NCBI RefSeq assembly: GCF_012395185.1
Contig: NZ_JAAZTU010000001.1
Location: forward strand, 62,001 to 126,000
Direction of reading: 5' to 3'
DNA: 64,000 nucleotides
Origin: Vibrio aestuarianus
GTDB lineage: Bacteria; Pseudomonadota; Gammaproteobacteria; Enterobacterales; Vibrionaceae
Part shown: positions 55,488 to 64,000 of the stretch, piece after piece
How the letters are laid out: each line of letters starts with the position of its first letter
Numbering within the stretch: the first letter of the stretch is position 1
Made by a program: the position numbers and the translations under genes
The notes under the pieces: generated by a model
Databases searched by the model: none
What the model was told of the DNA's origin: nothing
The model's input: only the letters and a program-made list of their open reading frames with translations

Positions 55488-55560
55488 CCTCGCTTCGCGT
55501 AGCGGCTGAATCAGAGATTGGCTGCTACACCTTTAAACTTACTCTTATTAGGAGAGAATT

Positions 55561-55830
55561 ATGTCTCTGAATGCAGAAACTAAAGCAGCTATCGTAGCAG
55601 AATACGCACGTGGCGAAGGCGACACAGGTTCACCAGAAGTACAAGTAGCACTACTAACTGCTTCTATCAACCACCTACAAGGTCACTTCAAAGCTCACAA
55701 AGGCGATCACCACAGCCGTCGCGGTCTACTACGCATGGTTTCTAGCCGTCGTAAGCTTCTTGATTACCTAAAAGGTAAAGATCTTGGTCGTTACCAAGAC
55801 CTAATCAAACGTCTTGAGCTTCGTCGCTAA
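55561..55830 (+). CDS. rpsO: Ribosomal protein S15
   Basis: An 89-residue primary 16S rRNA-binding protein of the 30S platform, standard length. Recognisable blocks are [20 protein letters not shown] and [20 protein letters not shown], ending [19 protein letters not shown] precedes the start. It has its own promoter within the infB operon. In E. coli, S15 represses its own translation through a leader pseudoknot; the leader here (about 55495-55560) is of similar length, but I did not establish such a fold. A strong terminator follows. Confidence 0.96.
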   Translation: MSLNAETKAAIVAEYARGEGDTGSPEVQVALLTASINHLQGHFKAHKGDHHSRRGLLRMVSSRRKLLDYLKGKDLGRYQDLIKRLELRR

Positions 55831-55845
55831 GATCGGTTTGTTCAG

Positions 55846-55870
55846 AAAAGGGGCTTTTAGCCCCTTTTTT
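55846..55870 (+). terminator. Terminator after rpsO
   Basis: The 10-bp stem AAAAGGGGCT / AGCCCCTTTT with loop TTT and a T-run. Confidence 0.9.
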
Positions 55871-55881
55871 GTTATCTAAAT

Positions 55882-55912
55882 TTGGTACAACCTTCTCTAA
55901 GTAGTTTATACT
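55882..55912 (+). promoter_or_regulatory. Candidate pnp promoter
   Basis: TTGGTA (55882-55887) with TTTATA (55905-55910, 17-base spacing) or TATACT (55907-55912). It implies a pnp leader of about 230 bases, long enough for the RNase III and PNPase autocontrol known in E. coli. Confidence 0.5.
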
Positions 55913-56110
55913 ACCCGCCGTAAAAGTGTGTTTTACACATTAGCAACCATACTTAAAGCATTACAGTCACCGAAGTCGGCCAGCAGGTCGCGGCTATTAA
56001 AAGTAGCGTTCAGATACAAGAGTGAGCCAAAGCATCATTCTTGCTTTCAAGAGTTAGAGCCTATTTTTACTAGTCGCGATTCGTAATGTCTTGAGTGTAA
56101 TTTCATTTAA

Positions 56111-56128
56111 TCTAGAGGTAACTCTAGA
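56111..56128 (+). promoter_or_regulatory. GNRA-type hairpin just before the pnp ribosome site
   Basis: A perfect TCTAGAG / CTCTAGA stem capped by GTAA, ending two bases before AAGGATAC, the pnp Shine-Dalgarno. It may take part in pnp translational autocontrol. Confidence 0.5.
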
Positions 56129-56146
56129 GCAAGGATACAAAGATAC

Positions 56147-58282
56147 ATGTTTGATAAACCAGTAGTGAAAACATTCCAGTACGGTAACCATACCGTGACT
56201 ATCGAAACCGGCGTTATCGCGCGTCAAGCTACAGCAGCCGTAATGGTAACTATGGACGATACTGCAGTATTCGTTTCTGTAGTCGGTAAAAAAGAAGCGG
56301 TTGAAGGTCAAGACTTCTTCCCTCTTACCGTAAACTACCAAGAGCGTACTTACGCTGCAGGTAAAATTCCAGGTGGCTTCTTCAAGCGTGAAGGTCGCCC
56401 ATCTGAAGGCGAAACACTAACGGCTCGTTTGATCGACCGTCCAATTCGCCCACTGTTCCCAGACGCATTCAAAAACGAAGTACAAGTTATCGCTACGGTT
56501 ATGTCAGTAAACCCTGACGTTCAACCGGATATGGTAACAATGATCGGTACTTCTGCAGCACTTGCTATTTCAGGCATCCCGTTCAACGGTCCTATCGGTG
56601 CAGCACGTGTTGGCCACATTGATGGTCAACTTGTACTTAACCCAAGCATGACAGAGCTAGCTACTTCTAAGCTTGACCTTGTTGTTGCGGGTACTAATAA
56701 CGCCGTTCTTATGGTTGAATCTGAAGCTGACAACCTAACTGAAGAAGAGATGCTTGCTGCAGTTGTGTTTGGTCACGATCAACAACAAGTTGTGATCAAT
56801 GCGATCAACGAATTTGCTGCTGAAGTTGCCACTCCAGCTTGGGATTGGGTTGCTCCTGAAGAGAACACAGCACTTAATAATAAGATCGCTGAACTAGCAG
56901 AAGCTAAGCTTGTTGAAGCTTACCAAATCACTGAGAAGATGGCTCGCTACGACCGTATTCATGAAATTGCTGCTGAAGTAAACAGTGTGATTCTTGCTGA
57001 AGATCCTGAAGCAAATACGAAAGAAATCCACACTATTTTCCACGATCTAGAGAAGACAGTTGTACGTCGCAGCATCATTGCAGGCAACCCACGTATCGAC
57101 GGCCGTGAGAAAGACATGGTTCGTGCGCTAGACGTACGCACAGGCATTCTTCCTCGCACTCACGGTTCTGCACTATTTACTCGTGGTGAAACTCAGGCAA
57201 TCGTAACTGCAACTCTTGGTACTCAACGTGATGCTCAAATCATCGATGAGCTAACAGGTGAGCGTAAAGATAATTTCCTACTACACTACAACTTCCCTCC
57301 ATACTGTGTGGGCGAAACTGGTTTTGTAGGTTCTCCTAAGCGTCGTGAAATTGGCCACGGTAAACTGGCTAAGCGTGGTATTGCAGCGGTAATGCCTTCA
57401 GTAGAAGAGTTCCCATATACTGTTCGTGTGGTTTCAGAAATCACTGAATCTAACGGTTCATCTTCAATGGCTTCTGTATGTGGTACTTCTCTTGCTCTTA
57501 TGGATGCAGGTGTACCAATCAAGTCTTCTGTTGCAGGTATTGCAATGGGTCTTGTTAAAGAAGGTGACGATTTCGTTGTTCTTTCTGACATCCTAGGCGA
57601 CGAAGATCACCTTGGTGACATGGACTTTAAAGTAGCAGGTACTAACCAAGGTATTACTGCGCTTCAAATGGACATTAAGATCGAAGGTATTACTAAAGAA
57701 ATCATGCAAATTGCTCTTAACCAAGCGCAAGGTGCACGTAAACACATTCTTTCTGTAATGGACCAAGCTATCTCTGGCGCTCGTGAAGAGATTTCTGAAT
57801 TTGCTCCACGTATCTACACCATGAAGATCAGCTCTGAGAAAATCAAAGATGTGATCGGTAAGGGTGGCGCTGTTATCCGTGCTCTAACGGAAGAAACAGG
57901 CACAACGATTGAAATCGAAGATGATGGCACAATCAAGATTGCGGCAACCGATGGCGCTCAAGCGAAAGAAGCTATCCGTCGCATCGAAGAGATCACGGCT
58001 GAAGTTGAAGTCGGCGCTATCTATACAGGTAAGGTTGCTCGTCTAGCTGATTTCGGTGCATTTGTTAACATTCTTCCTGGTAAAGATGGTTTAGTACACA
58101 TTTCTCAAATTGCTGATCAACGCATTGAGAAAGTGTCTGACTACTTGAAAGAAGGTCAAGAAGTTCAAGTTAAAGTACTTGAAATTGACCGCCAAGGCCG
58201 CGTTCGTCTAAGCATGAAAGAAGCGGTAGAAAAACCTGCTGAAGAAGCGGCTCAAGAAAAATCTGCACCAGAAGCTGAGTAA
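56147..58282 (+). CDS. pnp: Polyribonucleotide nucleotidyltransferase (PNPase)
   Basis: A 711-residue 3'-5' phosphorolytic exoribonuclease and degradosome component. Two RNase PH-like cores are separated by a helical domain: the first with [19 protein letters not shown] and [12 protein letters not shown], the second with [20 protein letters not shown] and the active-site block [16 protein letters not shown]. The KH domain ([20 protein letters not shown]) and S1 domain ([20 protein letters not shown]) close the protein, followed by a short acidic tail. The leader and its hairpin suggest autoregulation. A terminator follows at 58343-58370. Confidence 0.96.
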   Translation: MFDKPVVKTFQYGNHTVTIETGVIARQATAAVMVTMDDTAVFVSVVGKKEAVEGQDFFPLTVNYQERTYAAGKIPGGFFKREGRPSEGETLTARLIDRPIRPLFPDAFKNEVQVIATVMSVNPDVQPDMVTMIGTSAALAISGIPFNGPIGAARVGHIDGQLVLNPSMTELATSKLDLVVAGTNNAVLMVESEADNLTEEEMLAAVVFGHDQQQVVINAINEFAAEVATPAWDWVAPEENTALNNKIAELAEAKLVEAYQITEKMARYDRIHEIAAEVNSVILAEDPEANTKEIHTIFHDLEKTVVRRSIIAGNPRIDGREKDMVRALDVRTGILPRTHGSALFTRGETQAIVTATLGTQRDAQIIDELTGERKDNFLLHYNFPPYCVGETGFVGSPKRREIGHGKLAKRGIAAVMPSVEEFPYTVRVVSEITESNGSSSMASVCGTSLALMDAGVPIKSSVAGIAMGLVKEGDDFVVLSDILGDEDHLGDMDFKVAGTNQGITALQMDIKIEGITKEIMQIALNQAQGARKHILSVMDQAISGAREEISEFAPRIYTMKISSEKIKDVIGKGGAVIRALTEETGTTIEIEDDGTIKIAATDGAQAKEAIRRIEEITAEVEVGAIYTGKVARLADFGAFVNILPGKDGLVHISQIADQRIEKVSDYLKEGQEVQVKVLEIDRQGRVRLSMKEAVEKPAEEAAQEKSAPEAE

Positions 58283-58342
58283 TATAGTTTTAGGCAGAGA
58301 AGCTTAGGGCTTTAGTCGCCTTTTCGGCATAAAGCATGATAT

Positions 58343-58370
58343 AAAGGGAGCGTTATTCGCTCCCTTTTTT
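58343..58370 (+). terminator. Terminator after pnp
   Basis: AAAGGGAGCG / CGCTCCCTTT with loop TTATT and a T-run. Confidence 0.92.
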
Positions 58371-58437
58371 ATGCCTAAATTATCGCAATATAATGGATTT
58401 ATTCGGTATTGGCTTGGGGTATACAGGAGTCTTATTT

Positions 58438-59364
58438 GTGAAATGGTTTCAAACACTAGCGCTGAGTATTTTGATATTTACGGTATCAGGCTGTGCTTCA
58501 ACTCAAGATGAAAATCAGAGACAGTGGCTATATCCACCTATGGCGGTGCCTTTGCAGTCGACTGTGCAACAGGAAGTACAAATTGCACGTCTCACGCAAT
58601 TGCTACAACGTGCAGACTTAGCTGACGATGTGCGCGCCAAAATGTTTTATGAGCGCGGCAACAGCTATGACAGCGTTGGACTACGTGATTTGGCTCGTGT
58701 CGACTTTAATCAGTCACTTGCGATTAACCCAGCTCAACCTGATATTTTTAATTTATTAGGCGTGTATTACACGCAAGTCGGGGAGTTTGATGCCGCTTAT
58801 GAAGCGTTTGATTCAACACTCGAATTAGACCCTGATAACTTCTATGCCGAACGAAATCGCGCGATCGCCTTATATTATGGAGATCGCATTGATTTAGCGT
58901 TACAAGAGATGACTCATCACTATCAGCAAGATCCAAGTGATCCGTTTCGTGCATTATGGTTGTATATCATTCAAAGCGAAGTTGACTCAGCTACCGCTCG
59001 CTCTGACCTGCTTAATCGTTATCAAGAACGTGACGAGCAGTGGGGGTGGGTATTGGTTGCTTTAACTTTAGATGAAATCTCTGAAGAGCAAGCTTTTAAA
59101 GCGATTTTAAATGGTTCTCGCGATAACACCTTATTGGCACAGCGTTTAACGGAAACCTATTTCTATCTGGCAAAACGTTACCAACAAGAAGGGGATTATG
59201 CTCATGCGATCTCATTGTATAAATTAGCCCTCTCTTTCAATGTGTATGAATATGTTGAGCATCGTTACTCCTTCCTTGAGTTGGGTAAAATATTTCAACA
59301 AGTGCGAGCTGAGTACCTGACAAAAGTACAGGCTGAAGCTAAAACGCAGGCGACTTCAGAGTAA
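58438..59364 (+). CDS. nlpI: Lipoprotein NlpI (TPR adaptor)
   Basis: A 308-residue lipoprotein. The start is GTG 58438, set by AGGAGT seven bases upstream; an in-frame ATG at 58393 would place 15 residues before the signal. The signal KWFQTLALSILIFTV is followed by lipobox VSGC. TPR motifs begin at AKMFYERGNSYDSVGLRDLA and continue through NLLGVYYTQVGEFDAAYEAF; a C-terminal helical region has a further TPR-like pair. NlpI tethers peptidoglycan endopeptidases and their protease Prc in E. coli. It lies after pnp with an intervening terminator, the usual gene order. Confidence 0.93.
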   Translation: MKWFQTLALSILIFTVSGCASTQDENQRQWLYPPMAVPLQSTVQQEVQIARLTQLLQRADLADDVRAKMFYERGNSYDSVGLRDLARVDFNQSLAINPAQPDIFNLLGVYYTQVGEFDAAYEAFDSTLELDPDNFYAERNRAIALYYGDRIDLALQEMTHHYQQDPSDPFRALWLYIIQSEVDSATARSDLLNRYQERDEQWGWVLVALTLDEISEEQAFKAILNGSRDNTLLAQRLTETYFYLAKRYQQEGDYAHAISLYKLALSFNVYEYVEHRYSFLELGKIFQQVRAEYLTKVQAEAKTQATSE

Positions 59365-59381
59365 CTGGAAAGATCTTATCT

Positions 59382-59411
59382 AAGCCGCTGCGTAATGCCG
59401 CGGCTTTTTTA
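59382..59411 (+). terminator. Terminator after nlpI
   Basis: AAGCCGC / GCGGCTT (59382-59388 with 59400-59406) followed by T-run. Confidence 0.88.
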
Positions 59412-59454
59412 TTGCTCATCATGCCAAAAAAATAGATAGCTTATGGAGTGTCGT

Positions 59455-60798
59455 ATGAAAAATTCGATTTATCGTCAGTTTTGGCGTTATACCATTCCAA
59501 CGGTAGCGGCTATGTTGGTGAATGGCTTATATCAAGTGGTCGATGGTATTTTCATTGGTCACTATATAGGGGCCGATGGCTTAGCTGGGATCAACATTGC
59601 TTGGCCTGTGATCGGTTCTATTTTAGGAATTGGTATGTTGGTTGGGGTTGGTACTGGGGCGTTAGCGTCGATTAAACAAGGTGAGCAAGACATAACAGCC
59701 GCCAAACAGGTACTTTCAACGGGTTTATTATTAATACTGCTACTGACGCCAATTGTTGCCGCTATTCTCTGGTTTTATGCCGATGATTTTCTATTATGGC
59801 AAGGTGCACAAGGACGAGTATACGAGCTAGGTTTACAATACTTAGAGGTATTGATTATCGCTTGTGCTTTTACACTCGGTTCTATCGCAATACCGTTTTT
59901 ACTGCGCAATGATGATAGCCCCAGTTTAGCAACGCTACTGATGGTATGCGGTGCGATCATTAATATTGTGTTTGATTATATCTTGATCGCTTACTTAGGC
60001 TGGGAATTAATGGGCGCCGCGATCGCTACCGCTATTGCGCAGTTCAGTGTCACTTTACTCGGTATTGGCTATTTTTTTTCGTCACGTGCGAAGTTACGAC
60101 TTTCACTTGCTGTGATGACTTTTCAATGGTCATTATTACCTAAAATTGTTGCGATCGGCTTATCCAGTTTCTTTATGTACGCTTATGGTTCAATGATGGT
60201 CGCGGTACACAACACTCTGTTCACTCATTATGGCAGTGCGACGCTCGTTGGAGCTTATGCTATTTTGGGCTATATCGTGACGGTTTACTACTTAACGGTC
60301 GAAGGTATAGCTAATGGAATGCAGCCGCTAGCAAGCTTTAACTATGGCGCTAAGCATTACCACAATATTCGCAAGTTACTTCGATTATCAATGAGTATTG
60401 CGCTGCTCGGTGGTATCGGTTTTATTGTGTTACTTAACTTGTTTGCGCATCAAGTGGTCTCGGTGTTTAACTCGACTGACTCACAGCTTATGGTAGATGC
60501 GGTTCGTGGGCTGAGACTGCATATGTTTGCGCTGTTTTTGGATGGATTTTTGGTGGTGACGGCAGCGTATTATCAATCAACTAATCATGGTAGTAAGGCT
60601 CTATTTATCACCATAGGTAATATGCTGATTCAACTTCCATTTTTATACTTATTACCAAAATTTTACGGTGTTACTGGTGTGTGGATTGCTTTTCCAATCT
60701 CAAACATTGCTTTGAGTGTATTGGTGGGGGCTATGCTGTGGCGAGATTTACGTTTACTGCCAAATGATCAATCGAAGCCGCAGCCAGTATTGGTATAA
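59455..60798 (+). CDS. MATE family multidrug/organic cation antiporter
   Basis: A 447-residue polytopic protein with 12 transmembrane helices in two bundles, the MATE (MepA-like) layout. The first half starts YRQFWRYTIPTVAAMLVNGL with the typical VDGIFIGHYIGADGLAGI block. The second half repeats it in NYGAKHYHNIRKLLR and later. It should exchange Na+ or H+ for cationic compounds; substrates cannot be predicted. I chose ATG 59455 because GGAGTG lies 5 bases upstream; ATG 59443 is the alternative. A hairpin at 60822-60847 probably ends the transcript. Confidence 0.88.
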   Translation: MKNSIYRQFWRYTIPTVAAMLVNGLYQVVDGIFIGHYIGADGLAGINIAWPVIGSILGIGMLVGVGTGALASIKQGEQDITAAKQVLSTGLLLILLLTPIVAAILWFYADDFLLWQGAQGRVYELGLQYLEVLIIACAFTLGSIAIPFLLRNDDSPSLATLLMVCGAIINIVFDYILIAYLGWELMGAAIATAIAQFSVTLLGIGYFFSSRAKLRLSLAVMTFQWSLLPKIVAIGLSSFFMYAYGSMMVAVHNTLFTHYGSATLVGAYAILGYIVTVYYLTVEGIANGMQPLASFNYGAKHYHNIRKLLRLSMSIALLGGIGFIVLLNLFAHQVVSVFNSTDSQLMVDAVRGLRLHMFALFLDGFLVVTAAYYQSTNHGSKALFITIGNMLIQLPFLYLLPKFYGVTGVWIAFPISNIALSVLVGAMLWRDLRLLPNDQSKPQPVLV

Positions 60799-60821
60799 AT
60801 TATAGTTGCCAGTTTATTGAA

Positions 60822-60847
60822 AACCGCCTCCTGAATTGAAGGCGGTT
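60822..60847 (+). terminator. Probable terminator after the MATE gene
   Basis: AACCGCC / GGCGGTT with a 12-base loop. The following sequence ATCTTTCC is only moderately T-rich. It abuts an ERIC element. Confidence 0.55.
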
Positions 60848-60974
60848 ATCTTTCCTACTTGAAGTTGCAGCGGTATTGGCTACGTTTGCTCACCCCAATT
60901 ACATAGTTTATCTATGATCATGAGGATTCACTCACTTGCCGCTTACCTGCAACTTCAAGTAGTTTGGGGATATA
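60847..60974. repeat. ERIC element (full length, well conserved)
   Basis: Contains CTACTTGAAGTTGCAGCGG, CTCACCCCAATTAC, ATGAGGATTCACTCACTTGC and CTGCAACTTCAAGTAG in ERIC order and spacing. It lies between convergent genes. Confidence 0.9.
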
Positions 60975-60987
60975 TACTTGCAGAGCA

Positions 60988-61866
60988 TCAGCTCTGTTGG
61001 ATCTCTAAACCAGCGAGTTGATGCCAATAACCGTTACATTGATGATCGACTAGCGGTGAAAAATGCGTGCCCTTCTCATTCGCTTTGAATTGTTCAAGCA
61101 GTGACAAGCTCTCTATACCGAGTGGGCTGAGACGAACCACATCAACCAACCCATCCATACTTGCTAAGTCATTAATCAAGTTATAACAATAGCCAGATTG
61201 CGTCTGAATACCATTGAGATTAAACACCGCTTGTCCTTCTTGGCTATGTACTTGAATGCCAGTTGGGTATTTGACGCAGCAAGTTTCGCACTCATCTTTT
61301 GCTCGGTTTTCCGCGCGAGCGGTAAAGCAACGTGCGGAGTAGGCTAATGGTAGATAGCCATGGCTAAAGACTTCCACTTCAAATTTATTTTTGATACCCA
61401 GTTCATCACATTGAATTAATACGTTTTTTAACCAGTCTCGAGATAGCTCAACTGGCATGCACCAACGAGTCATTCCTTGTTTTAGAAATAGCTGTAGCGT
61501 GTGCGCATTGTAGGTATTGACCGCAGGACCAACCACAAAAGGGACTCTTTTTTCACTGGCTAATTGAATCGCGGAAACATCATTGGCTTCAATCGCAAAA
61601 TCACCGTTATCAATGTATTTCTTCATGATGGTGATTTCGCTAGGTGCCTCTAATAGTGCCATGGTGGATAACACCACTTGTTTACCAGTTTGAGAAAGCT
61701 CTTTAGCGATATCGAGCCAATGTTGTGTTTTCATCTCTCGCCGTTTTGAGCAGACAGACTCACCCAAATAGATAATATCTGCAGCACTTTGCTGTGCCTG
61801 CTGATAGAAGTGTTCAACCTCTTGTTTTGGCCAGAAATAGAGTAAAGGACCCAGCGCGTATTTCAT
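60988..61866 (-). CDS. ubiV: UbiV, O2-independent ubiquinone biosynthesis protein (U32 family)
   Basis: A 292-residue U32 peptidase-like protein; the E. coli counterpart (YhbV) forms a heterodimer with UbiU. The complex carries 4Fe-4S clusters and performs the hydroxylation steps of ubiquinone synthesis without oxygen. The cluster cysteines are readable: ESVCSKRRE near residue 40 and [20 protein letters not shown] further on. I chose ATG 61866 ([14 protein letters not shown]), the family start; a preceding in-frame ATG at 61878 is possible. It follows ubiU by 16 bases and should be co-expressed with it. Confidence 0.92.
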   Translation of the reverse strand: MKYALGPLLYFWPKQEVEHFYQQAQQSAADIIYLGESVCSKRREMKTQHWLDIAKELSQTGKQVVLSTMALLEAPSEITIMKKYIDNGDFAIEANDVSAIQLASEKRVPFVVGPAVNTYNAHTLQLFLKQGMTRWCMPVELSRDWLKNVLIQCDELGIKNKFEVEVFSHGYLPLAYSARCFTARAENRAKDECETCCVKYPTGIQVHSQEGQAVFNLNGIQTQSGYCYNLINDLASMDGLVDVVRLSPLGIESLSLLEQFKANEKGTHFSPLVDHQCNGYWHQLAGLEIQQS

Positions 61867-61882
61867 TGTATTTTCCATTCAA

Positions 61883-62896
61883 TTACTGCCATTGACGGTG
61901 GTATGCACCCAGTGTGGTTTGCGTGCCTTCGGACACGTTGGCCAAGGCGGCATTCCACGCGGCTTCAACTTGGTATGCTTGTGGGTTAGCTTGGTAGCGA
62001 TCTATTGCTGCACGCCAAGTACGAGTAACTTGCTCGACATAAGCGGGGCTACGTTGGCGTCCTTCAATTTTTACTGAGGTCACATTGGCCGCAAATAGTT
62101 CAGGAAGCAGTGACAATGTATTAAGGCTGGTTGGCTCTTCTAGAGCATGATAGCGTTTGTTTTCGCCATCAATTACAGCTTCAAATCGACCTTTGCACAG
62201 CGTTGGGTAACCGGCATTTTCACCAGCAGCATATTTATCAATTAAAATCTCGTTTAAGCGAGATTCAAGCCCAGAATCGGTTTCTTGCCAGCGAACATAT
62301 TTGGCAGGAGAGCAAGCGCCTACCGTATTGGGTGATTCTCCCGTCATGTACGAAGAGAGATAACAGCGCCCTTCAGACATAATGCACAAGCTACCAAAAG
62401 CAAACACTTCAAGCTCGACATCGGAAGTGATATTACGTGAAAGCTGTTTGACTTGGTGGATAGACAACACTCGTGGCAGGACCACGCGTTTAATGTTGAA
62501 GTTTTGTTTATAGAAATCGACTGCAGCGACATTGGTCGCTGATGCTTGCACCGAAAGGTGTAGCTCAAGGTCTGGATATTTTTTTGCGGCGTAATCGAGC
62601 ACTGCAATATCTGCGACGATCAAAGCATCAATGCCTAAGTCTGCCGCATTATCGACAGCGTTTGTCCAACGTTCAAATCCATTAGGATGAGCAAAGGTGT
62701 TTAAAGCAACGTGAATTTTTTTCTTGCTGTCGTGAACGTATTGCACGGCTTTCTCTAATTTCTTGCCTGCGAAGTTTAAGCCTGCAAAGTGACGCGCATT
62801 AGTGTCATCTCGAAAGCCGATGTACACTGCGTCAGCACCGCAATCAATCGCAGTTTTTAGCGCAGGTAGATTACCTGCAGGACATAAAAGTTCCAT
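61883..62896 (-). CDS. ubiU: UbiU, O2-independent ubiquinone biosynthesis protein (U32 family)
   Basis: A 337-residue U32 family protein starting MELLCPAGNLPALKTAIDCG at ATG 62896, matching E. coli UbiU (YhbU, 331 residues); an upstream start would add 20 residues. Cluster ligand cysteines are visible in FGSLCIMSEGRCYLSSY, in TVGACSPAKYVRW and in GYPTLCKGRFEA. It pairs with UbiV in anaerobic hydroxylation of the ubiquinone ring. The partner ubiT (yhbT), usually next to this pair in enterobacteria, is not in the window. The 98 bases before it have a TTGAT half of an FNR site only. Confidence 0.92.
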   Translation of the reverse strand: MELLCPAGNLPALKTAIDCGADAVYIGFRDDTNARHFAGLNFAGKKLEKAVQYVHDSKKKIHVALNTFAHPNGFERWTNAVDNAADLGIDALIVADIAVLDYAAKKYPDLELHLSVQASATNVAAVDFYKQNFNIKRVVLPRVLSIHQVKQLSRNITSDVELEVFAFGSLCIMSEGRCYLSSYMTGESPNTVGACSPAKYVRWQETDSGLESRLNEILIDKYAAGENAGYPTLCKGRFEAVIDGENKRYHALEEPTSLNTLSLLPELFAANVTSVKIEGRQRSPAYVEQVTRTWRAAIDRYQANPQAYQVEAAWNAALANVSEGTQTTLGAYHRQWQ

Positions 62897-62994
62897 TGCT
62901 CTGTAAGATATTTTGAGGAAAAGTGGCTGTATTTTATGAAGAATTATTAATGGCAAATTTGATGTAAGGCAGGTTTGCGGTGAATAAGTAAGAT

Positions 62995-64000
62995 TTACTT
63001 GGCGAGACTCGTGCGGTGGCGGCGGTTTTGTACAAATAACTCTTCGACTTCTTGCCTTGGTTGAGGGCGATAAAAATGAAATCCTTGAATTGAATTGCAG
63101 TTTAAGTTCGAGAGTAAAGTCGCTTGTTGTTGTGTTTCTACACCTTCTGCAACAACCGTGAGGTTTAATGATTTACCTAAATTAATGATATTTTCAATCA
63201 CCGTCACTTGTTTGGGTAAGGTATCAATATCGGTGATGAAAGCTCGGTCAATTTTAAGCTCATCAATTGGGAATCTAGCAAGGTAAGAGAGTGACGAGTA
63301 ACCAGTGCCAAAGTCATCAATCGAAAGCGAGAAACCAAGTTTTTTAATCGCATTTAGCATTTGCAGTGTGTGTTCACTGTCGCTCATGACTGCACTTTCG
63401 GTTAATTCGAAGGTAATACAGTTTGGATCCAACTCGGTGGTGCGCAGTAGCTTTTCCATGTAATCGATTAGCTTAGGATTACCAAATTGTTCAGGAGATA
63501 GGTTTATCGCCACACGCCCAGGCAAAATACCTTGTAGCTTCCAACGTTTAACGGTAGCAAAAACGTCACGCATCACAACGCGACCTAAGTGCTCAATTAA
63601 TCCCGCCTTTTCCGCGACTGGAATAAAGGCCCCAGGGCTAATATAGCCTTCAACAGGGTGTTTCCAGCGTACTAATGCCTCAGCACCATTAATGCTAAAG
63701 TCGCGTGCATTGACCTTAGGCTGATACCACACTTCAAGCCCGTTTTGCTGCAATGCTTTTTGCAGTTCAATTTCTAACCATAAGCGCATCCGCGCTTCTT
63801 TGTTCATTTGATCATTAAATTTAATTAAGCGATTACGGCCACGATCTTTAGCTTCATACATGGCGGTGTCGGCATTCTGGAGTAGCATTCGTGCATCGTT
63901 ACCATCACCTGGGTAGGTAACGCTACCAATAGAACAAGCGAGGCGCTTGCTGAAATGGTGAAGATCAAAAGGTTGATTAATTAGTGCAATAATACGTTCA
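62995..64000 (-). CDS. GGDEF-EAL domain protein (partial, N-terminus beyond window)
   Basis: The minus-strand frame is open from the window edge to the stop at 62995 (335 codons visible). The first visible part is the end of a GGDEF domain (RLACSIGSVTYPGD and NADTAMYEAKDRGRNR). An EAL phosphodiesterase domain follows: its signature is GAEALVRWKHP, with FELTESAVM, SIDDFGTGYSSLSYL and VVAEGVET, so the catalytic acidic residues of a c-di-GMP phosphodiesterase are present. The GG(D/E)EF site and the sensor lie outside. It is likely a bifunctional or phosphodiesterase-only membrane or cytosolic regulator. Confidence 0.9.
   Translation of the reverse strand, partial: ERIIALINQPFDLHHFSKRLACSIGSVTYPGDGNDARMLLQNADTAMYEAKDRGRNRLIKFNDQMNKEARMRLWLEIELQKALQQNGLEVWYQPKVNARDFSINGAEALVRWKHPVEGYISPGAFIPVAEKAGLIEHLGRVVMRDVFATVKRWKLQGILPGRVAINLSPEQFGNPKLIDYMEKLLRTTELDPNCITFELTESAVMSDSEHTLQMLNAIKKLGFSLSIDDFGTGYSSLSYLARFPIDELKIDRAFITDIDTLPKQVTVIENIINLGKSLNLTVVAEGVETQQQATLLSNLNCNSIQGFHFYRPQPRQEVEELFVQNRRHRTSLAK

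Overview
The window looks like a stretch of a Vibrio large chromosome. The evidence is gene content and order (glnK-amtB, fbpABC, a ten-gene chitobiose operon next to chiS, ompU beside greA, and the block ftsH-folP-glmM-secG-tRNA-rimP-nusA-infB-rbfA-truB-rpsO-pnp-nlpI), which from memory closely follows the V. cholerae layout around VC0604-VC0652. Key residues also agree (ChiS His469/Asp772, chitobiose phosphorylase Asp492). The species cannot be fixed from sequence alone. I see no prophage, insertion sequence, integron or CRISPR array; apart from small dispersed repeats this is core genome.

Left part (1-7068): the end of a CdaR-type regulator, yacL, a sigma-54/NtrC-type promoter driving glnK-amtB, and a Fur-controlled ferric iron ABC transporter (fbpABC). 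Middle-left (7110-26386): the chitobiose (chb) operon, all on the minus strand and read from 21893 down to 7242. It contains a periplasmic chito-oligosaccharide binding protein, two permeases, two ATPases, a GH9 glucosaminidase, an amino-sugar kinase, a GH20 hexosaminidase, a GH94 phosphorylase and a hexosamine phosphate mutase. Its regulator ChiS lies immediately upstream. Imported (GlcNAc)2 is split by phosphate, and the products are led into GlcNAc-6-P. ERIC-type palindromes sit at the operon end and at one or two internal junctions.

Middle (26387-42306): rsmC, a PerM-type membrane protein, hemL, erpA, an RND efflux pair, an M23 peptidase, tyrS, a CBS-less MgtE-type magnesium transporter, dacB and ompU. 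The most interesting part is the 440-base leader before the mgtE-like gene. It has a foldable multi-stem region, a 14-codon leader peptide with tandem prolines and an excellent Shine-Dalgarno, a terminator-like hairpin, and a 30-codon membrane microprotein whose stop overlaps the transporter start. A second unlisted microprotein (39 aa, one membrane segment) lies at 28650-28769.

Right part (42240-59406): greA with a terminator in its leader, yhbY/rlmE, ftsH-folP-glmM-secG, tRNA-Leu(GAG), initiator tRNA-fMet, and the long translation/RNA operon rimP through pnp and nlpI. The end (59455-64000) holds a MATE transporter, the ubiUV pair for oxygen-independent ubiquinone synthesis, and a GGDEF-EAL protein cut by the window edge.

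All calls come from reading sequence and recalled family knowledge; no database search or folding program was run.
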